A stretch of 64,000 nt of DNA from Sphingobacterium sp. N143 (GCF_030325625.1 NZ_JACAIS010000002.1:395913-459912), one strand, 5' to 3'; positions 53,638 through 63,508 are shown, numbered from the stretch's first letter. Program-made: numbers and translations. Notes: a model not told the origin generated them from the letters alone.

Positions 53638-54498
53638 CTATTCTTGGGCCGCCAGGCTGGTACGTAGATTTTTTAAATGAAATGTGATAAGGAGAAGCCC
53701 CGTCACCTGATACTTTTCTTTTTGTCCTCCTTTAAATCCGTCCAAAAGGTATTTATAGGCGACAGCAGCATTTTCTTTATTATAAAACAGCTCTTTCCAC
53801 GCGTTAGGAACATCGTCCCATTCTTTTAAAAAAATCCCATTCTCAGCATAGATAATCGGAGATTCAATCGCATCCATTTTATAATCACGATGAATGCCAG
53901 CGTTTGAAATATGCTGGAAATAGGCAATTGAATAGTCCAAAAAATTCAGTACACGGGACTTCACTTCCCGTTCCGTTTCAGCGCGTATGGGAATATTACG
54001 CCACATATTGACTTCATGGTCAAATTTACTTGGCGTTTCGCGTAAAGGGGTCTTATCTAAAACTAGATTGATATAAAGAGGTTCTGTATTGGGTACATGA
54101 GCAGAGTTGAAAGATGAAAAAACACCTTTTAGTTGAACGAAGTCCTGTTTGACCTGAATGATCTCCAATGAAAGAGAACCTTTTTCCGGATCTTTTAGCT
54201 CGATCCTGCCGTTCTCAAATCGATAGGTACCATGAAGCAAAATATCATCAATGGCCAGCACAAATTTCTCCTGATCACGCAAGGCAAGAAAAGAGCGATG
54301 ATAATACGGATTATCACAATATGTATCCGGTTCGGCATCCTGTGGTTTCTCTTCTCTCGTCCTAAGATAAACCTCATCTGTATAGCCACAGATGACTTGG
54401 TAATTCCCTACCGGAAATGCTTTCCTTTCTCCTAAGAAAGAACAGGCCGACAAGCATACTATTGAAATGAGTAGCAATATTGATTTCAAAATAGTCAA
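53638..54498 (-). CDS. Lipoprotein of unknown function
   Basis: A 286-residue protein with a signal peptide and lipobox LSAC. The mature N-terminus (GNYQVICGYTDEVYLRTREE) and a beta-rich stretch (GTYRFENGRIELKDPEKGSL) are followed by a helical half (RAETEREVKSRVLNFLDYSI) with an aromatic Tyr-rich segment. I recognise no family. It lies upstream of metF but the riboswitch promoter separates them. The rimM gene is 93 nt upstream on the same strand. Confidence 0.6.
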   Translation of the reverse strand: MTILKSILLLISIVCLSACSFLGERKAFPVGNYQVICGYTDEVYLRTREEKPQDAEPDTYCDNPYYHRSFLALRDQEKFVLAIDDILLHGTYRFENGRIELKDPEKGSLSLEIIQVKQDFVQLKGVFSSFNSAHVPNTEPLYINLVLDKTPLRETPSKFDHEVNMWRNIPIRAETEREVKSRVLNFLDYSIAYFQHISNAGIHRDYKMDAIESPIIYAENGIFLKEWDDVPNAWKELFYNKENAAVAYKYLLDGFKGGQKEKYQVTGLLLITFHLKNLRTSLAAQE

Positions 54499-54590
54499 GT
54501 TATAGCAGTCAAGAATCTCAGTAATCTAAAACCAAGATAAAAAATTAAGCCAATAAAGTGTACTATTTGTTTGAATCCACCAATATGAGA

Positions 54591-55115
54591 TTACTCTTTG
54601 TACAGATCCACCAGACCTTCTGGCAGCTCGACCTCGATAACCTCTTCTTCGCCATCGATACCCAATATCAGGTCATCCGACAGTGGAAACATCAACTCTT
54701 TGCCTTCCATATCAACTGTAGCAACAAATTGCTGCGGAAATTCCTGTACATCAATAATTTCCCCCAATTCACCATGATTTTCATCGATGACCAGAAAACC
54801 GATTAAGTCTGTATATCGAAAGTCATCCGGATCACGTTCTGGCATTTTATCATTAGGAAGGTAGATTTTTTTGCGCACCAGTGCCTGTGCTTTATCAATA
54901 TGATCCACATCTTCGAATGTAACATAGGCCGTACTATTTTTTTGCAGTTTTATGGTATCTACAAAATACGGCACGAGCTTTTTGTTCATTTCCAAAAAAA
55001 CGACATCCATATCTAAGCCCTCGTAGTCTTCAAATTCAAAAAACACCTGCATTTCTCCTTTCAGGCCTCTTGTTTTACTGATATAACCGATGTAAAAGCT
55101 TTGATCAATAGTCAT
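54591..55115 (-). CDS. rimM: 16S rRNA processing protein RimM
   Basis: A 174-residue two-domain protein (RimM N-terminal barrel, then a PRC-barrel) that assists maturation of the 30S head and binds S19. Typical blocks are YIGYISKTRGLKGEMQVFF at the N-terminus, the linker MPERDPDDFRYTDLIGFLVI, and the PRC-barrel GELGEIIDVQEFPQQF with LMFPLSDDLI near the end. It follows rpsP on the same strand, the usual order, with a terminator between the two. Its start codon touches the 14-nt repeat site E. Confidence 0.94.
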   Translation of the reverse strand: MTIDQSFYIGYISKTRGLKGEMQVFFEFEDYEGLDMDVVFLEMNKKLVPYFVDTIKLQKNSTAYVTFEDVDHIDKAQALVRKKIYLPNDKMPERDPDDFRYTDLIGFLVIDENHGELGEIIDVQEFPQQFVATVDMEGKELMFPLSDDLILGIDGEEEVIEVELPEGLVDLYKE

Positions 55116-55116
55116 A

Positions 55117-55148
55117 TTTTAGTATTGAGATATTCGTAATAGGATATT
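55117..55148 (+). repeat. 14-nt period repeat, site E
   Basis: GATATT occurs at 55129-55134 and 55143-55148, 14 nt apart, preceded by TTAGTATTGA. This matches the site A unit. It lies immediately upstream of the rimM start. Confidence 0.5.
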
Positions 55149-55184
55149 TTCTAATTTTACTTTTTAAAGTACCCGACAGTGAGT

Positions 55185-55218
55185 AAAAAAAGCCGGCTCA
55201 GGATTGAGTCGGCTTTTT
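55185..55218 (-). terminator. Terminator of rpsP
   Basis: A 14-bp stem (55187-55200 with 55205-55218) containing one G-T pair, loop GGAT. On the minus strand it ends in a run of T. It lies between rpsP and rimM, so rimM expression may depend on readthrough or its own start. Confidence 0.8.
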
Positions 55219-55237
55219 CGAATACTTTATGAAAGAA

Positions 55238-55762
55238 TTAACCTTCAGTTTCTTCTGATGCAGGAGCTTCAGTCTCTTCAGCAGCAGGTTCTTCTTCCGC
55301 TACAGGAGCATTTTTAGCAGCTACAGCAGCAGCTTTTTCTTCTTTTTTCTTAGCTTCAGCAGCTAGAGCAGCTTTTTTAGCTTCAGCTTTTGTCTGCGCT
55401 AGACCATCTTTTTTACCAGTGATTCGAGCTTCTTGAGCTTCAGTCCAAGCTGTAAATTTAGCTTCAGCAGCAGCCTCATCAAAAGCACCTTTTTTCACAC
55501 CACCTTGAAGGTGTTTTTTGTAAAGAACGCCTTTGTAAGAAAGGATAGCACGAGCTGTGTCAGTTGGTTGAGCTCCCTTATTCATCCAATCCAAAGCTTT
55601 TTCAAAATCCAAAACGATAGTTGCTGGATTAGTGTTTGGATTGTAAGAACCGATACGTTCGATGAATTTACCATCACGTGGAGCGCGAGAATCCGCTACG
55701 ACTACATGGTAAAAAGGACGTCCTTTTTTACCATGTCTTTGCAATCTGATTTTAGTTGCCAT
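55238..55762 (-). CDS. rpsP: 30S ribosomal protein S16 with long C-terminal extension
   Basis: A 174-residue protein. The first 80 residues are canonical S16 ([54 protein letters not shown]). About 90 further residues form a Lys/Ala/Glu-rich, then acidic tail ending in ASEETEG; such tails are usual in Bacteroidota. S16 is a primary 30S assembly protein. The promoter box TATCTTTG (55828-55821) lies about 58 nt upstream. Confidence 0.95.
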   Translation of the reverse strand: MATKIRLQRHGKKGRPFYHVVVADSRAPRDGKFIERIGSYNPNTNPATIVLDFEKALDWMNKGAQPTDTARAILSYKGVLYKKHLQGGVKKGAFDEAAAEAKFTAWTEAQEARITGKKDGLAQTKAEAKKAALAAEAKKKEEKAAAVAAKNAPVAEEEPAAEETEAPASEETEG

Positions 55763-55820
55763 TTTTTAATTTTATTTTATGTATTCAACATATCCCCCGA
55801 GCTTCATGCTAGAGGGGACG

Positions 55821-55828
55821 CAAAGATA
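55821..55828 (-). promoter_or_regulatory. Candidate -7 box of rpsP
   Basis: The minus strand reads TATCTTTG. A TTTG at 55853-55856 (minus) is 24 nt upstream, slightly far for the -33 element. Confidence 0.5.
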
Positions 55829-56098
55829 AGTATTAAAAAGAAAAAATGAAAACAAAAAAATGCTTATTAACTCATCTTCAGAAAAAAACAGCATTTGCCA
55901 TTCGTGTCAGTTCGGTATCATATGTAGTTTTTTACCCTTAATCATTAACGGCAAATAAAGTGAGACCAAGCGGCCCTCTGATCAAAATGATTATAGGCCT
56001 AAGAGATGGAATAGCTTATAGTAGGATCCTGAAGATGAAATATAGGCTGGTAAACTAAATTTTTTGTCAATTCACTTTTTACTTTCTACCTTCATTCT
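55829..56098. other. Intergenic stretch between rpsP and the addA-like gene
   Basis: This is the main part of a 336-nt gap between divergent genes. Besides the rpsP promoter I see no gene, RNA or strong hairpin. Toward the right end TTTTTTGTC and TTACTTTCTACC resemble a weak promoter for the helicase-nuclease gene, but no full TAnnTTTG box is present. Confidence 0.5.
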
Positions 56099-59000
56099 AT
56101 GAAATCTGTTGCGCCATTAAAAATTCTTAAAGCTTCGGCTGGTTCAGGAAAAACCTTTAGCTTAACATTACACTATCTGACCTTGTTACTTTCCAATGAA
56201 AATAGCTACAAAGAGATACTGGCTGTAACGTTCACCAACAAGGCGACTGCGGAGATGAAGGAAAGGATACTCTTCGTACTTCAAGGCCTAGCAACTGGAG
56301 ACCCTAATCCTAAAATTGAAGATTTCAGAAAATTATTGCTACTGCAACAACCTGACTGGTCCCCCTATCTTATCCAAGAAAAGTCTTACCGTGTCTATCG
56401 GCGCATCCTCCATGATTATAGCCACTTTACAATTAGTACAATTGATGGTTTTTCACAGAAAGTCATCCGCGCTTTTACCTATGAGCTCAATCTTGATGCC
56501 GCCTATAAAATCGAGATGAATGTCAATAAGGTGAAAAACGATTTGACCATCATGCTCAATCAACTACTTGATGAGCGACCTGACCTGCTAGACTGGATCA
56601 TTGCCTATGCAGAGAAAAAGATCGCAAAAAATGAAAACTGGAACTACCGGCAGCAGTTAATGGGGCTTGCTAGCTTGATTTTTTCTGAAAATTTTCAGGA
56701 GTTTGACGGGTATATCAACTCAGCAAACCCAAAGGAGGTTTTCAATCTCTTAAATCAAGAAATAGAACAAAAGATAAAATCTTTTACTGAAGCACTCGCA
56801 TTGGCGATCGAAACCTTCAGTGAAACCTTCAAAAAATTTAATATTACGGAACATGAGCTTAAAGGCAAATCACGCAATAAAATCATCGCTGCCAGTAAAA
56901 CCAGTAAGAAAGTCGAAAAATTAAGCGCTTCGGAGATAGCCAAGACTTTGGAAAGATATGTGCAATTGATCGACAACGAGGAGGCTTATACAGACAGTGA
57001 CAAAAATATACGCTATGATCTAATCGCTGCTCTTGCCCCTATCCTGCAGTCTTTTCAATCCTTACAGGACAACCTATCGGCATATATTGCCTATCAGGCT
57101 GTACAGAACAATCTGTATTACTTACGTTTGCTTAAGGAGATGAGTGACCTATTGACGCAGTGGCGTAAAGACAATGGCGCTCAATTAATATCGGATTCAC
57201 AAATCTTACTAAATAAGCTGGGCTTAGACGAGAACAATGACCCGACATTCATTTGGGAAAAAATAGGTAACCGTTTCAATTATTTTTTATTCGACGAATT
57301 TCAGGACACTTCTCGTATTCAATGGAAAAATTACAGTCCTTTACTTATCAATGCACTCGCAGACGCCAATGGCACAGTCAGCGAACATCTGATCGTCGGA
57401 GATGTTAAACAGAGTATCTATCGGTGGAGAAATGGAGACTGGCGCATATTGCTTCAACAGGTCGAACAACAAATCGGACATACCTTTCATCTCGATGAAA
57501 GCGCCAGAACCACTTTTATTGAAAACGGAAGCCTTGACACCAATTTTCGAAGCCTTCCAAACATCATCAGTTTAAACAATTATCTGTTCAGCAGTATTCC
57601 CCTACGTTTGCAACAGATACTCAATGAAAAGGTATACGAAAGTTTAGATGAAAATGGTAAGAGTTGGTGGACCAACTCCGGCAATGATACTATGCTTATC
57701 AAAGCTTATGAAAACAGTAAACAGGATATTCCACCACACAAACAAGATAATCATAACAAACTGGGATCTATAGAAATATCTTATATCCCCGTATCAGATG
57801 GGCGCTACAGAAGAAATCAGGTTATCGATGAATCATTACTTCTCTTGTGTCAGAAAATCAACGAATGGCTGGATTCGGGACGGTATCAGGCCCGACAGAT
57901 CGGTATTCTTGTACGCAGTAATGCACAGGCAAAATTGGTCATCCAAAAATTGATGGATTTCAAAAAGGAACAACAGCTCTCTTTTGAAGTCATATCTGGG
58001 GACGCACTATCATTAGCGAGCAACGACGCTGTTCTTTTATTGATAGAAACATTAAAGGCGCTAGTTTATAATTCGGACAAACACAGTATACATAAAGCAA
58101 AAATGGTCTATTTATATCAGACCATACAGCAAAATAGTGTCGATCAGACCGCTTGGTTGGCATTTGCCTCAAACAATATCCATGCGCTGAAGGATTTTCT
58201 ACCCCAGGCCTTGCTCGATTCTTGGGAAACTTGGCAAAAACAACCTTTAGTACATCTGATCGAAAAACTCATCGAAATATATGGTTTCACGTCGGCACAT
58301 AATATCCATCTGCCTTATCTTTTGGCATTTAAGGATATCATTGCAACATTTTCAACGAATGGCGAACGAGGAATTATTCAGTTTTTGGATTTTTGGGAGG
58401 AAGATGGCAACCGAGCAGTGCTCCCTTCGAATGGGGAAATCAATGCCATCGAAGTAACCACCATACACAAATCAAAAGGGTTGGCCTATGATGTAGTCAT
58501 GCTTCCATTCTGCTCATGGGATCTGGACGGAATGATTAATGGTGACTTTTGGATCGAAACAGCCAATACTCCCTTTGCACAATTGGGAAAGATCCCCATA
58601 AAATATACCTCTACAGTCGGAAAATCTGTATTCTACAAGCAATACTTTGAAGAAATGTTATTCAACTATATGGATGCTCTCAACACTTTTTATGTCGCAA
58701 CAACACGTGCGGTAGAACATCTTTATATTACTGCACCGTCCTTCAAAGAAACTGTCGATAAAAAAACTGGCGAAATAACTGGTTATGATGTCAGGAACGA
58801 GTATATCAGTGATCTACTTTATCAGGTCCTGAATTCCCCTGAATCTCCTTTTGTGCTGGAAGATGCTCATATCTTTATCGATCAAATTATCGAACAGCAA
58901 ACCTATCAAATGCAAGAAGATCATATCATATCACTTCATCATTATCCCATCTCCAAGGAGTTGGAGATGGCCCTGGAAAAGTCTAGCACTCGTTCCATCA

Positions 59001-59452
59001 ATGATGTGATGCTGCTCGAGAAGGCAGCACAATATGGCATATTGGCCCATGAAATCATGTCACAGATCTCCAAACAGGAGGATATCCCTAAATTAGTACG
59101 TCAATTTATTCAGGAGGGTATTCTATCCAAGGCGGATGAACCTTTCTTGATGCAAGAGATCAACCAGATATGGCATCATCCCACGATCCATCACTGGCTC
59201 ACAAGCGGGGCATATAAAATCTGGAATGAAGCCAGTATTATTACTTCCACAGGTGAGACGATCCGACCGGACAAAGTGTTCACATCGACAGCAGAAACTA
59301 TTGTACTAGATTTCAAATTCACGCAAACAGATTATATCGGTCATAAATATCAGGTAGACAACTATAAAAAGAACTTGGAGAATCTTGGTTATAGTCATGT
59401 TAAAGCCTACCTCTATTACGCAAAGTCCAATCAGTTAATCGAAGTAAAATAA
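56099..59452 (+). CDS. addA: AddA-like UvrD-family helicase-nuclease
   Basis: A 1117-residue double-strand-break-processing enzyme. The helicase motifs run in order: Walker A ASAGSGKT (residues 12-19), AVTFTNKATAEMKER (Ia), FLFDEFQDTSRIQW (about 398, II), GDVKQSIYRWRNGDW (about 437, III), TTIHKSKGLAYDVVMLP (about 790, V) and FYVATTRAVEHLYI (about 864, VI). The C-terminus has a RecB-type nuclease: His in GILAHEIMSQ (about 983), RPDKVF, VLDFKFTQTD and QVDNYKKNL. The partner nuclease gene follows after 7 nt, so this is an AddAB/RecBCD-type complex. The symbol is by analogy. Confidence 0.87.
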   Translation: MKSVAPLKILKASAGSGKTFSLTLHYLTLLLSNENSYKEILAVTFTNKATAEMKERILFVLQGLATGDPNPKIEDFRKLLLLQQPDWSPYLIQEKSYRVYRRILHDYSHFTISTIDGFSQKVIRAFTYELNLDAAYKIEMNVNKVKNDLTIMLNQLLDERPDLLDWIIAYAEKKIAKNENWNYRQQLMGLASLIFSENFQEFDGYINSANPKEVFNLLNQEIEQKIKSFTEALALAIETFSETFKKFNITEHELKGKSRNKIIAASKTSKKVEKLSASEIAKTLERYVQLIDNEEAYTDSDKNIRYDLIAALAPILQSFQSLQDNLSAYIAYQAVQNNLYYLRLLKEMSDLLTQWRKDNGAQLISDSQILLNKLGLDENNDPTFIWEKIGNRFNYFLFDEFQDTSRIQWKNYSPLLINALADANGTVSEHLIVGDVKQSIYRWRNGDWRILLQQVEQQIGHTFHLDESARTTFIENGSLDTNFRSLPNIISLNNYLFSSIPLRLQQILNEKVYESLDENGKSWWTNSGNDTMLIKAYENSKQDIPPHKQDNHNKLGSIEISYIPVSDGRYRRNQVIDESLLLLCQKINEWLDSGRYQARQIGILVRSNAQAKLVIQKLMDFKKEQQLSFEVISGDALSLASNDAVLLLIETLKALVYNSDKHSIHKAKMVYLYQTIQQNSVDQTAWLAFASNNIHALKDFLPQALLDSWETWQKQPLVHLIEKLIEIYGFTSAHNIHLPYLLAFKDIIATFSTNGERGIIQFLDFWEEDGNRAVLPSNGEINAIEVTTIHKSKGLAYDVVMLPFCSWDLDGMINGDFWIETANTPFAQLGKIPIKYTSTVGKSVFYKQYFEEMLFNYMDALNTFYVATTRAVEHLYITAPSFKETVDKKTGEITGYDVRNEYISDLLYQVLNSPESPFVLEDAHIFIDQIIEQQTYQMQEDHIISLHHYPISKELEMALEKSSTRSINDVMLLEKAAQYGILAHEIMSQISKQEDIPKLVRQFIQEGILSKADEPFLMQEINQIWHHPTIHHWLTSGAYKIWNEASIITSTGETIRPDKVFTSTAETIVLDFKFTQTDYIGHKYQVDNYKKNLENLGYSHVKAYLYYAKSNQLIEVK

Positions 59453-59459
59453 AATCACG

Positions 59460-62339
59460 ATGCAGACAGCCTTTTTAAAATTAGTAGCAGAAGATATTCA
59501 AAAACGTTTTGGAAATGATTTGAGTGATATCGCCATCGTGTTTAACAACAAACGTCCGATTACATACCTCAAAAAGCATCTTGCAAATGTATATGGCCAA
59601 GCTATCTGGTCTCCTCAATTCTTTACTATCCAAGAATTTTTCAAATTATCAACCGATGCCACTGAAGCCAGTCCTTTGGGACAATTTTTCCATCTTTATA
59701 AAATCCATAATGAGCTTTTGGCTACGGAGGGCAAGAGCCCTGAGTCCCTAGAAGAATTCTATCCCATTGCAGAGATTATATTGAGCGACTTTGGACAACT
59801 CGATTATGACTTGGTCCCTATTGAACAGATCTACCTGGAGCTTTATGACAATACTAAAATTGATATTGCTTTTCAACATCTGTCTTCAGAGCAACAAGGA
59901 TTTATCCGTCAGTTTTGGCAATCTTTTTCCATTGCAGGGCATAGTGGTGTCCAGGAACGCTTTTTACAGCTTTGGAAAAGACTGCCGATATTATATGATA
60001 AATTTAAAGAACGGCTCCGTGCTGCAGGTCAAACCAATTTTCCGACGATTTACCGCGACCTGGTTGAAGGCCGCGCTCCCTATCAACAATTTTCATCTTC
60101 ATTTCAACAGATTTTATTCGTTGGCTTCAACGCATTAAGTAAAGCCGAGGCGAAGTTATTCAAACAATGGCAAGACGAGGGAAAGGCACTATTTTATTTT
60201 GATACGGATGCCTATTACCTAGAAGATACGATGCAGGAAGCAGGTTTATTCATTCGCAGAAACCTCTTTCAGACCGGGTTGGTCAATGCACTTGGCGATA
60301 GCCCCAATATTATTGGCAACAGAACCTCAACAGTGAATCTATATGCAAGTACAGGTCGGGTAAGCCAAACGAAATTATTGTATGATATTCTCCAGCAACA
60401 TACTGAGGGGGATCAAAGCGCAGCGATTCTGCTCGCCGATGAAAATTTACTGGTTCCCTTATTACAGAGTCTTCCTGAGGTAAACCCCAATATTACAACT
60501 GGATACCCCTTAACTCAATCTCCTATCTATGGGATATTAGATCTCTGGATGGAAGTACACCTGGAAATATCTCAATACAAAAAACGTAAACTTTCTTATC
60601 AGCTGGTCGAAACATTTATCAACCACCCATTGACCTTGGTTTCAGTGGGCGATAAATTGCAAATTCAAAAGGAAATTGCAGAAAAACAATTGTTTGAAAT
60701 CTCTTTGGAAGATCTGCGGTTTAAAAGTTGCTTTCCACAATTTTTTGTTCCAATAGAAAATGCTGCACGACTGATTCCATCGCTTATTCAGTTGATTGAG
60801 GACCTGTTGCACAGCATCTCCTCACAGGAGCGCATACGTCAGATCGACAATAACCTGTTAGTGGAAACAAAGAAAACACTCCATCAATTGCTACTGGGCT
60901 TTGATACCATTGATCCCTTAAGCATCAGTTTTCAGATCGGTCTAATAAAAAAGGCCATATCGCCAATAAATTCGGCTATTGAAGGGGACCCGCTACATGG
61001 GGTACAGATTATGGGACTTTTAGAGAGCCGATGTTTAAATTTTGACAATGTATATATCCTTGGCGCAAATGAAGGTATTCTGCCGAAAACAGCAAACTCC
61101 CCAACCTTTATTCCAAATAGCCTCAGAAGTGCCTATGGACTCCCTATCTTGGAAAATCAAGACGCACTGTCAGCCTATCTCTTTTACCGGCATTTTCAAT
61201 ATAGCGAAGGCATACATATTTTTTATAATGGTATCGTAGACGAAAGTTCAAGTGGAGAGGAAAGCCGTTTTATCAAACAGTTGGAATTTGAAAGTAAATT
61301 TCATTTTGAACGCCGAGTTCAGCAACAGCCAATACAATTTGCCGATAAAGCCGCAGAGATTATCATCGAAAAACGAGATGAAATCTGGGCAAAAATGTAC
61401 CAGGATTTTATTGTCAACCAAAAAAGAATATCGGCAACAGCGCTTACTACGTATTTACAATCTCCCTTACAATTTTTTTTCAAGCATATTGCCAATATCA
61501 AAGAACCGCCATCTATTTCACAAGAATTTGAAATGAACAAATTAGGGACCATTATCCATAATGTAATGGAGCGTATCTTCCTACCCTTTAAAGAGCTTAC
61601 GGATTTTACATCGACCAAGGTTCTGCTCAAACAAGTTGACCAGATAGAACCGCTTGTTGTCCGTGAAATTGGCCTTCAATATCAAACAGCACTAAATTCG
61701 GCCAGTGATCTAAACAGTTTGCAGCGCATTATGCTAAAGATCGCCAGTGAATATGTAAAGATGTACCTTGAATATGATATAGCCAATTATAAAGCGTTCC
61801 GTATCATCGAGCTGGAAAACGATATTGACTATACGCTCCCCTTTCCAGTAGAAATAAACGGAAAAGCAGAACAGGTTACTTTATATGGTATTATTGACCG
61901 GGTTGATGAAGTCATCACGCATGATGATCGTATCATCAGCAGGATTGTGGATTACAAAACCGGAGGAGATTCGGTTCTATTCAAAGAAATTGATCAAGTA
62001 TTTGCGCCAAACACAGAAAACAAAGCAATGGTCCAAACCTTATTCTATGCCTATGTATTCGAACAAAAAACAGGGAGAACACAACTAGAACCTCATCTTT
62101 ATGTTGCACGGAAAATGCGTGAGGAAGGGACTTTATTCAATGGAAAAGAAGGAGTATTAACCGCTGAGTTTCTTGCTTTCCAAAAGGAGAATTTTATAAA
62201 ATTTTTAAGCAACATACTTACGGAGATTTTTAACCCCAATATTCCCTTTAGACATAATCCTGAAGCTGTCATTTACCCAAATGATCCTTACACCTTATTC
62301 TATCGAGAGGCAAGCAAATGGGCGGAAATGGAATCATAA
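59460..62339 (+). CDS. addB: AddB-like PD-(D/E)XK nuclease subunit without Fe-S cysteines
   Basis: A 959-residue partner of the helicase-nuclease. The N-terminal part has a helicase-like fold with no Walker A (DIAIVFNNKRPITYLKKHLA). A UvrD-like C-terminal segment follows (VQIMGLLESRCLNFDNVYIL, GANEGILPKT). The RecB-type nuclease lies at residues about 655-850 (SATALTTYLQSPLQFFFKH, LGTIIHNVMERIF, IVDYKTGGDS). In AddB of Bacillus four cysteines hold a 4Fe-4S cluster. Here the first position reads YLQSPLQF and the C-terminal end (PEAVIYPNDPYTLFY) has no cysteine, so the cluster is probably absent. The stop codon lies in a bidirectional terminator. Confidence 0.85.
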   Translation: MQTAFLKLVAEDIQKRFGNDLSDIAIVFNNKRPITYLKKHLANVYGQAIWSPQFFTIQEFFKLSTDATEASPLGQFFHLYKIHNELLATEGKSPESLEEFYPIAEIILSDFGQLDYDLVPIEQIYLELYDNTKIDIAFQHLSSEQQGFIRQFWQSFSIAGHSGVQERFLQLWKRLPILYDKFKERLRAAGQTNFPTIYRDLVEGRAPYQQFSSSFQQILFVGFNALSKAEAKLFKQWQDEGKALFYFDTDAYYLEDTMQEAGLFIRRNLFQTGLVNALGDSPNIIGNRTSTVNLYASTGRVSQTKLLYDILQQHTEGDQSAAILLADENLLVPLLQSLPEVNPNITTGYPLTQSPIYGILDLWMEVHLEISQYKKRKLSYQLVETFINHPLTLVSVGDKLQIQKEIAEKQLFEISLEDLRFKSCFPQFFVPIENAARLIPSLIQLIEDLLHSISSQERIRQIDNNLLVETKKTLHQLLLGFDTIDPLSISFQIGLIKKAISPINSAIEGDPLHGVQIMGLLESRCLNFDNVYILGANEGILPKTANSPTFIPNSLRSAYGLPILENQDALSAYLFYRHFQYSEGIHIFYNGIVDESSSGEESRFIKQLEFESKFHFERRVQQQPIQFADKAAEIIIEKRDEIWAKMYQDFIVNQKRISATALTTYLQSPLQFFFKHIANIKEPPSISQEFEMNKLGTIIHNVMERIFLPFKELTDFTSTKVLLKQVDQIEPLVVREIGLQYQTALNSASDLNSLQRIMLKIASEYVKMYLEYDIANYKAFRIIELENDIDYTLPFPVEINGKAEQVTLYGIIDRVDEVITHDDRIISRIVDYKTGGDSVLFKEIDQVFAPNTENKAMVQTLFYAYVFEQKTGRTQLEPHLYVARKMREEGTLFNGKEGVLTAEFLAFQKENFIKFLSNILTEIFNPNIPFRHNPEAVIYPNDPYTLFYREASKWAEMES

Positions 62340-62383
62340 CTAATGAAGGGGGCTTAAAAGAGCCCCCTTCATTAGTTATGATT
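62332..62383. terminator. Perfect 23-bp bidirectional terminator containing stop codons
   Basis: Positions 62332-62354 pair perfectly with 62361-62383, loop TAAAAG. The addB stop (62337-62339) lies in the left arm and the end of the JmjC stop codon touches the right arm. Confidence 0.9.
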
Positions 62384-63248
62384 ATTTATTTCTTTTTATT
62401 GCATTATTTGCGCGTCGTTTGGCCGTATTTATCTTGTAATGAAACCAATGCTCTTTAAATATTTTCCGCATCGTATTATCAAAATGCCTTGTGATGAATA
62501 GATTACGTGCTCCTTTCAGCTTTTCACTAATCGAATTAGCCAATGCTCTGACGGAGATGGAATATCCTTCGGTCTCATATTGTATATAATGCCACCACCC
62601 TGCAGGCATATACAGGGTTTCTCCAGGATGTATTACAGCTTCATATCCCTCCAAATACTTGATTCCGGGGAATTCTTCTTCATTGCTATGCTTTGGATTG
62701 GCAATGCTATGGAAATTATAGGGCAGTTTATACATCAGATCGGACTGATCATTAGGAAAAAGCCAAATACGTTTCAATCCCTGAAACTGTGAAATGAACA
62801 CATGTGACATGTCAATATCAAAGTGATTTCGAGTACTCGAGCCTTCGCCACCAAAAAACATAAAAGGTAGCCATTGGAGCACCTTACCTCCAGTGACATC
62901 GTTATAAATAACATCCTGTTTCAATTCTGGACGTATCTTGAGAAGATTGAACAAAAACAATCGCAACTCTGTGGGTTCTTTTGTGATCAGATCCAAATAT
63001 TCTGCAAATGTCATCTGTCCTACAGGAGCACTGGCAGCACGGTCCATTGACTCCTCTTCCTTTCCATAGACATCAATCTTAATATCACCGGCAATTTCCT
63101 TGAAATAATCATAATTCCATTTTTTCCATGCAGGACTGTCTGCACTTATAAAATCTGTTATGACTACCGGAAACCCTGGTTTTAGATAGTTTTTTAAAAA
63201 GTCTTCTGATCGAATGCCCGAAATTTTATCAACTTGCTTTAACTTCAC
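62382..63248 (-). CDS. Cupin-like JmjC (Cupin_8) oxygenase
   Basis: A 288-residue soluble protein of the Cupin_8/FIH-like JmjC group. The N-terminal block PGFPVVITDFISADSPAWKKW is typical. The iron ligands are H and D in TRNHFDIDMSHVF and the distal His in PAGWWHYIQYE; KRIWLFPND supplies the usual 2OG-binding Lys/Arg region. Relatives are 2-oxoglutarate hydroxylases of protein or RNA side chains; the substrate is unknown. The C-terminus is Lys/Arg-rich (AKRRANNAIKRNK), so it may bind nucleic acid or ribosomes. Its stop codon overlaps the shared terminator with addB. Confidence 0.85.
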   Translation of the reverse strand: MKLKQVDKISGIRSEDFLKNYLKPGFPVVITDFISADSPAWKKWNYDYFKEIAGDIKIDVYGKEEESMDRAASAPVGQMTFAEYLDLITKEPTELRLFLFNLLKIRPELKQDVIYNDVTGGKVLQWLPFMFFGGEGSSTRNHFDIDMSHVFISQFQGLKRIWLFPNDQSDLMYKLPYNFHSIANPKHSNEEEFPGIKYLEGYEAVIHPGETLYMPAGWWHYIQYETEGYSISVRALANSISEKLKGARNLFITRHFDNTMRKIFKEHWFHYKINTAKRRANNAIKRNK

Positions 63249-63454
63249 GACTGACTAATTTTGCTTACATTACAAACATAAAAAAAATATTTCTACCAAA
63301 TTTTAAAAATACAGCTTCTGCCTTATTTTTAATTGGAATAGATAATTCCAACACAATTTAATAGAAATATAACTAAAATAGCAATGACAACCGTCACTTT
63401 TATTCTATTTTAATAACACCATGGCACTTATTGAAGAACAACAAATGTTCCAAT

Positions 63455-63488
63455 AAATAAAAAAGGGTTAAAAAACCCTTTTTTATTT
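63455..63488 (-). terminator. Terminator of hemD
   Basis: A 15-bp stem (63455-63469 with 63474-63488) around AAAA. The minus strand ends in TTTTTTATTT. Confidence 0.82.
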
Positions 63489-63508
63489 ATATAAACCTAG
63501 AATGGTTA

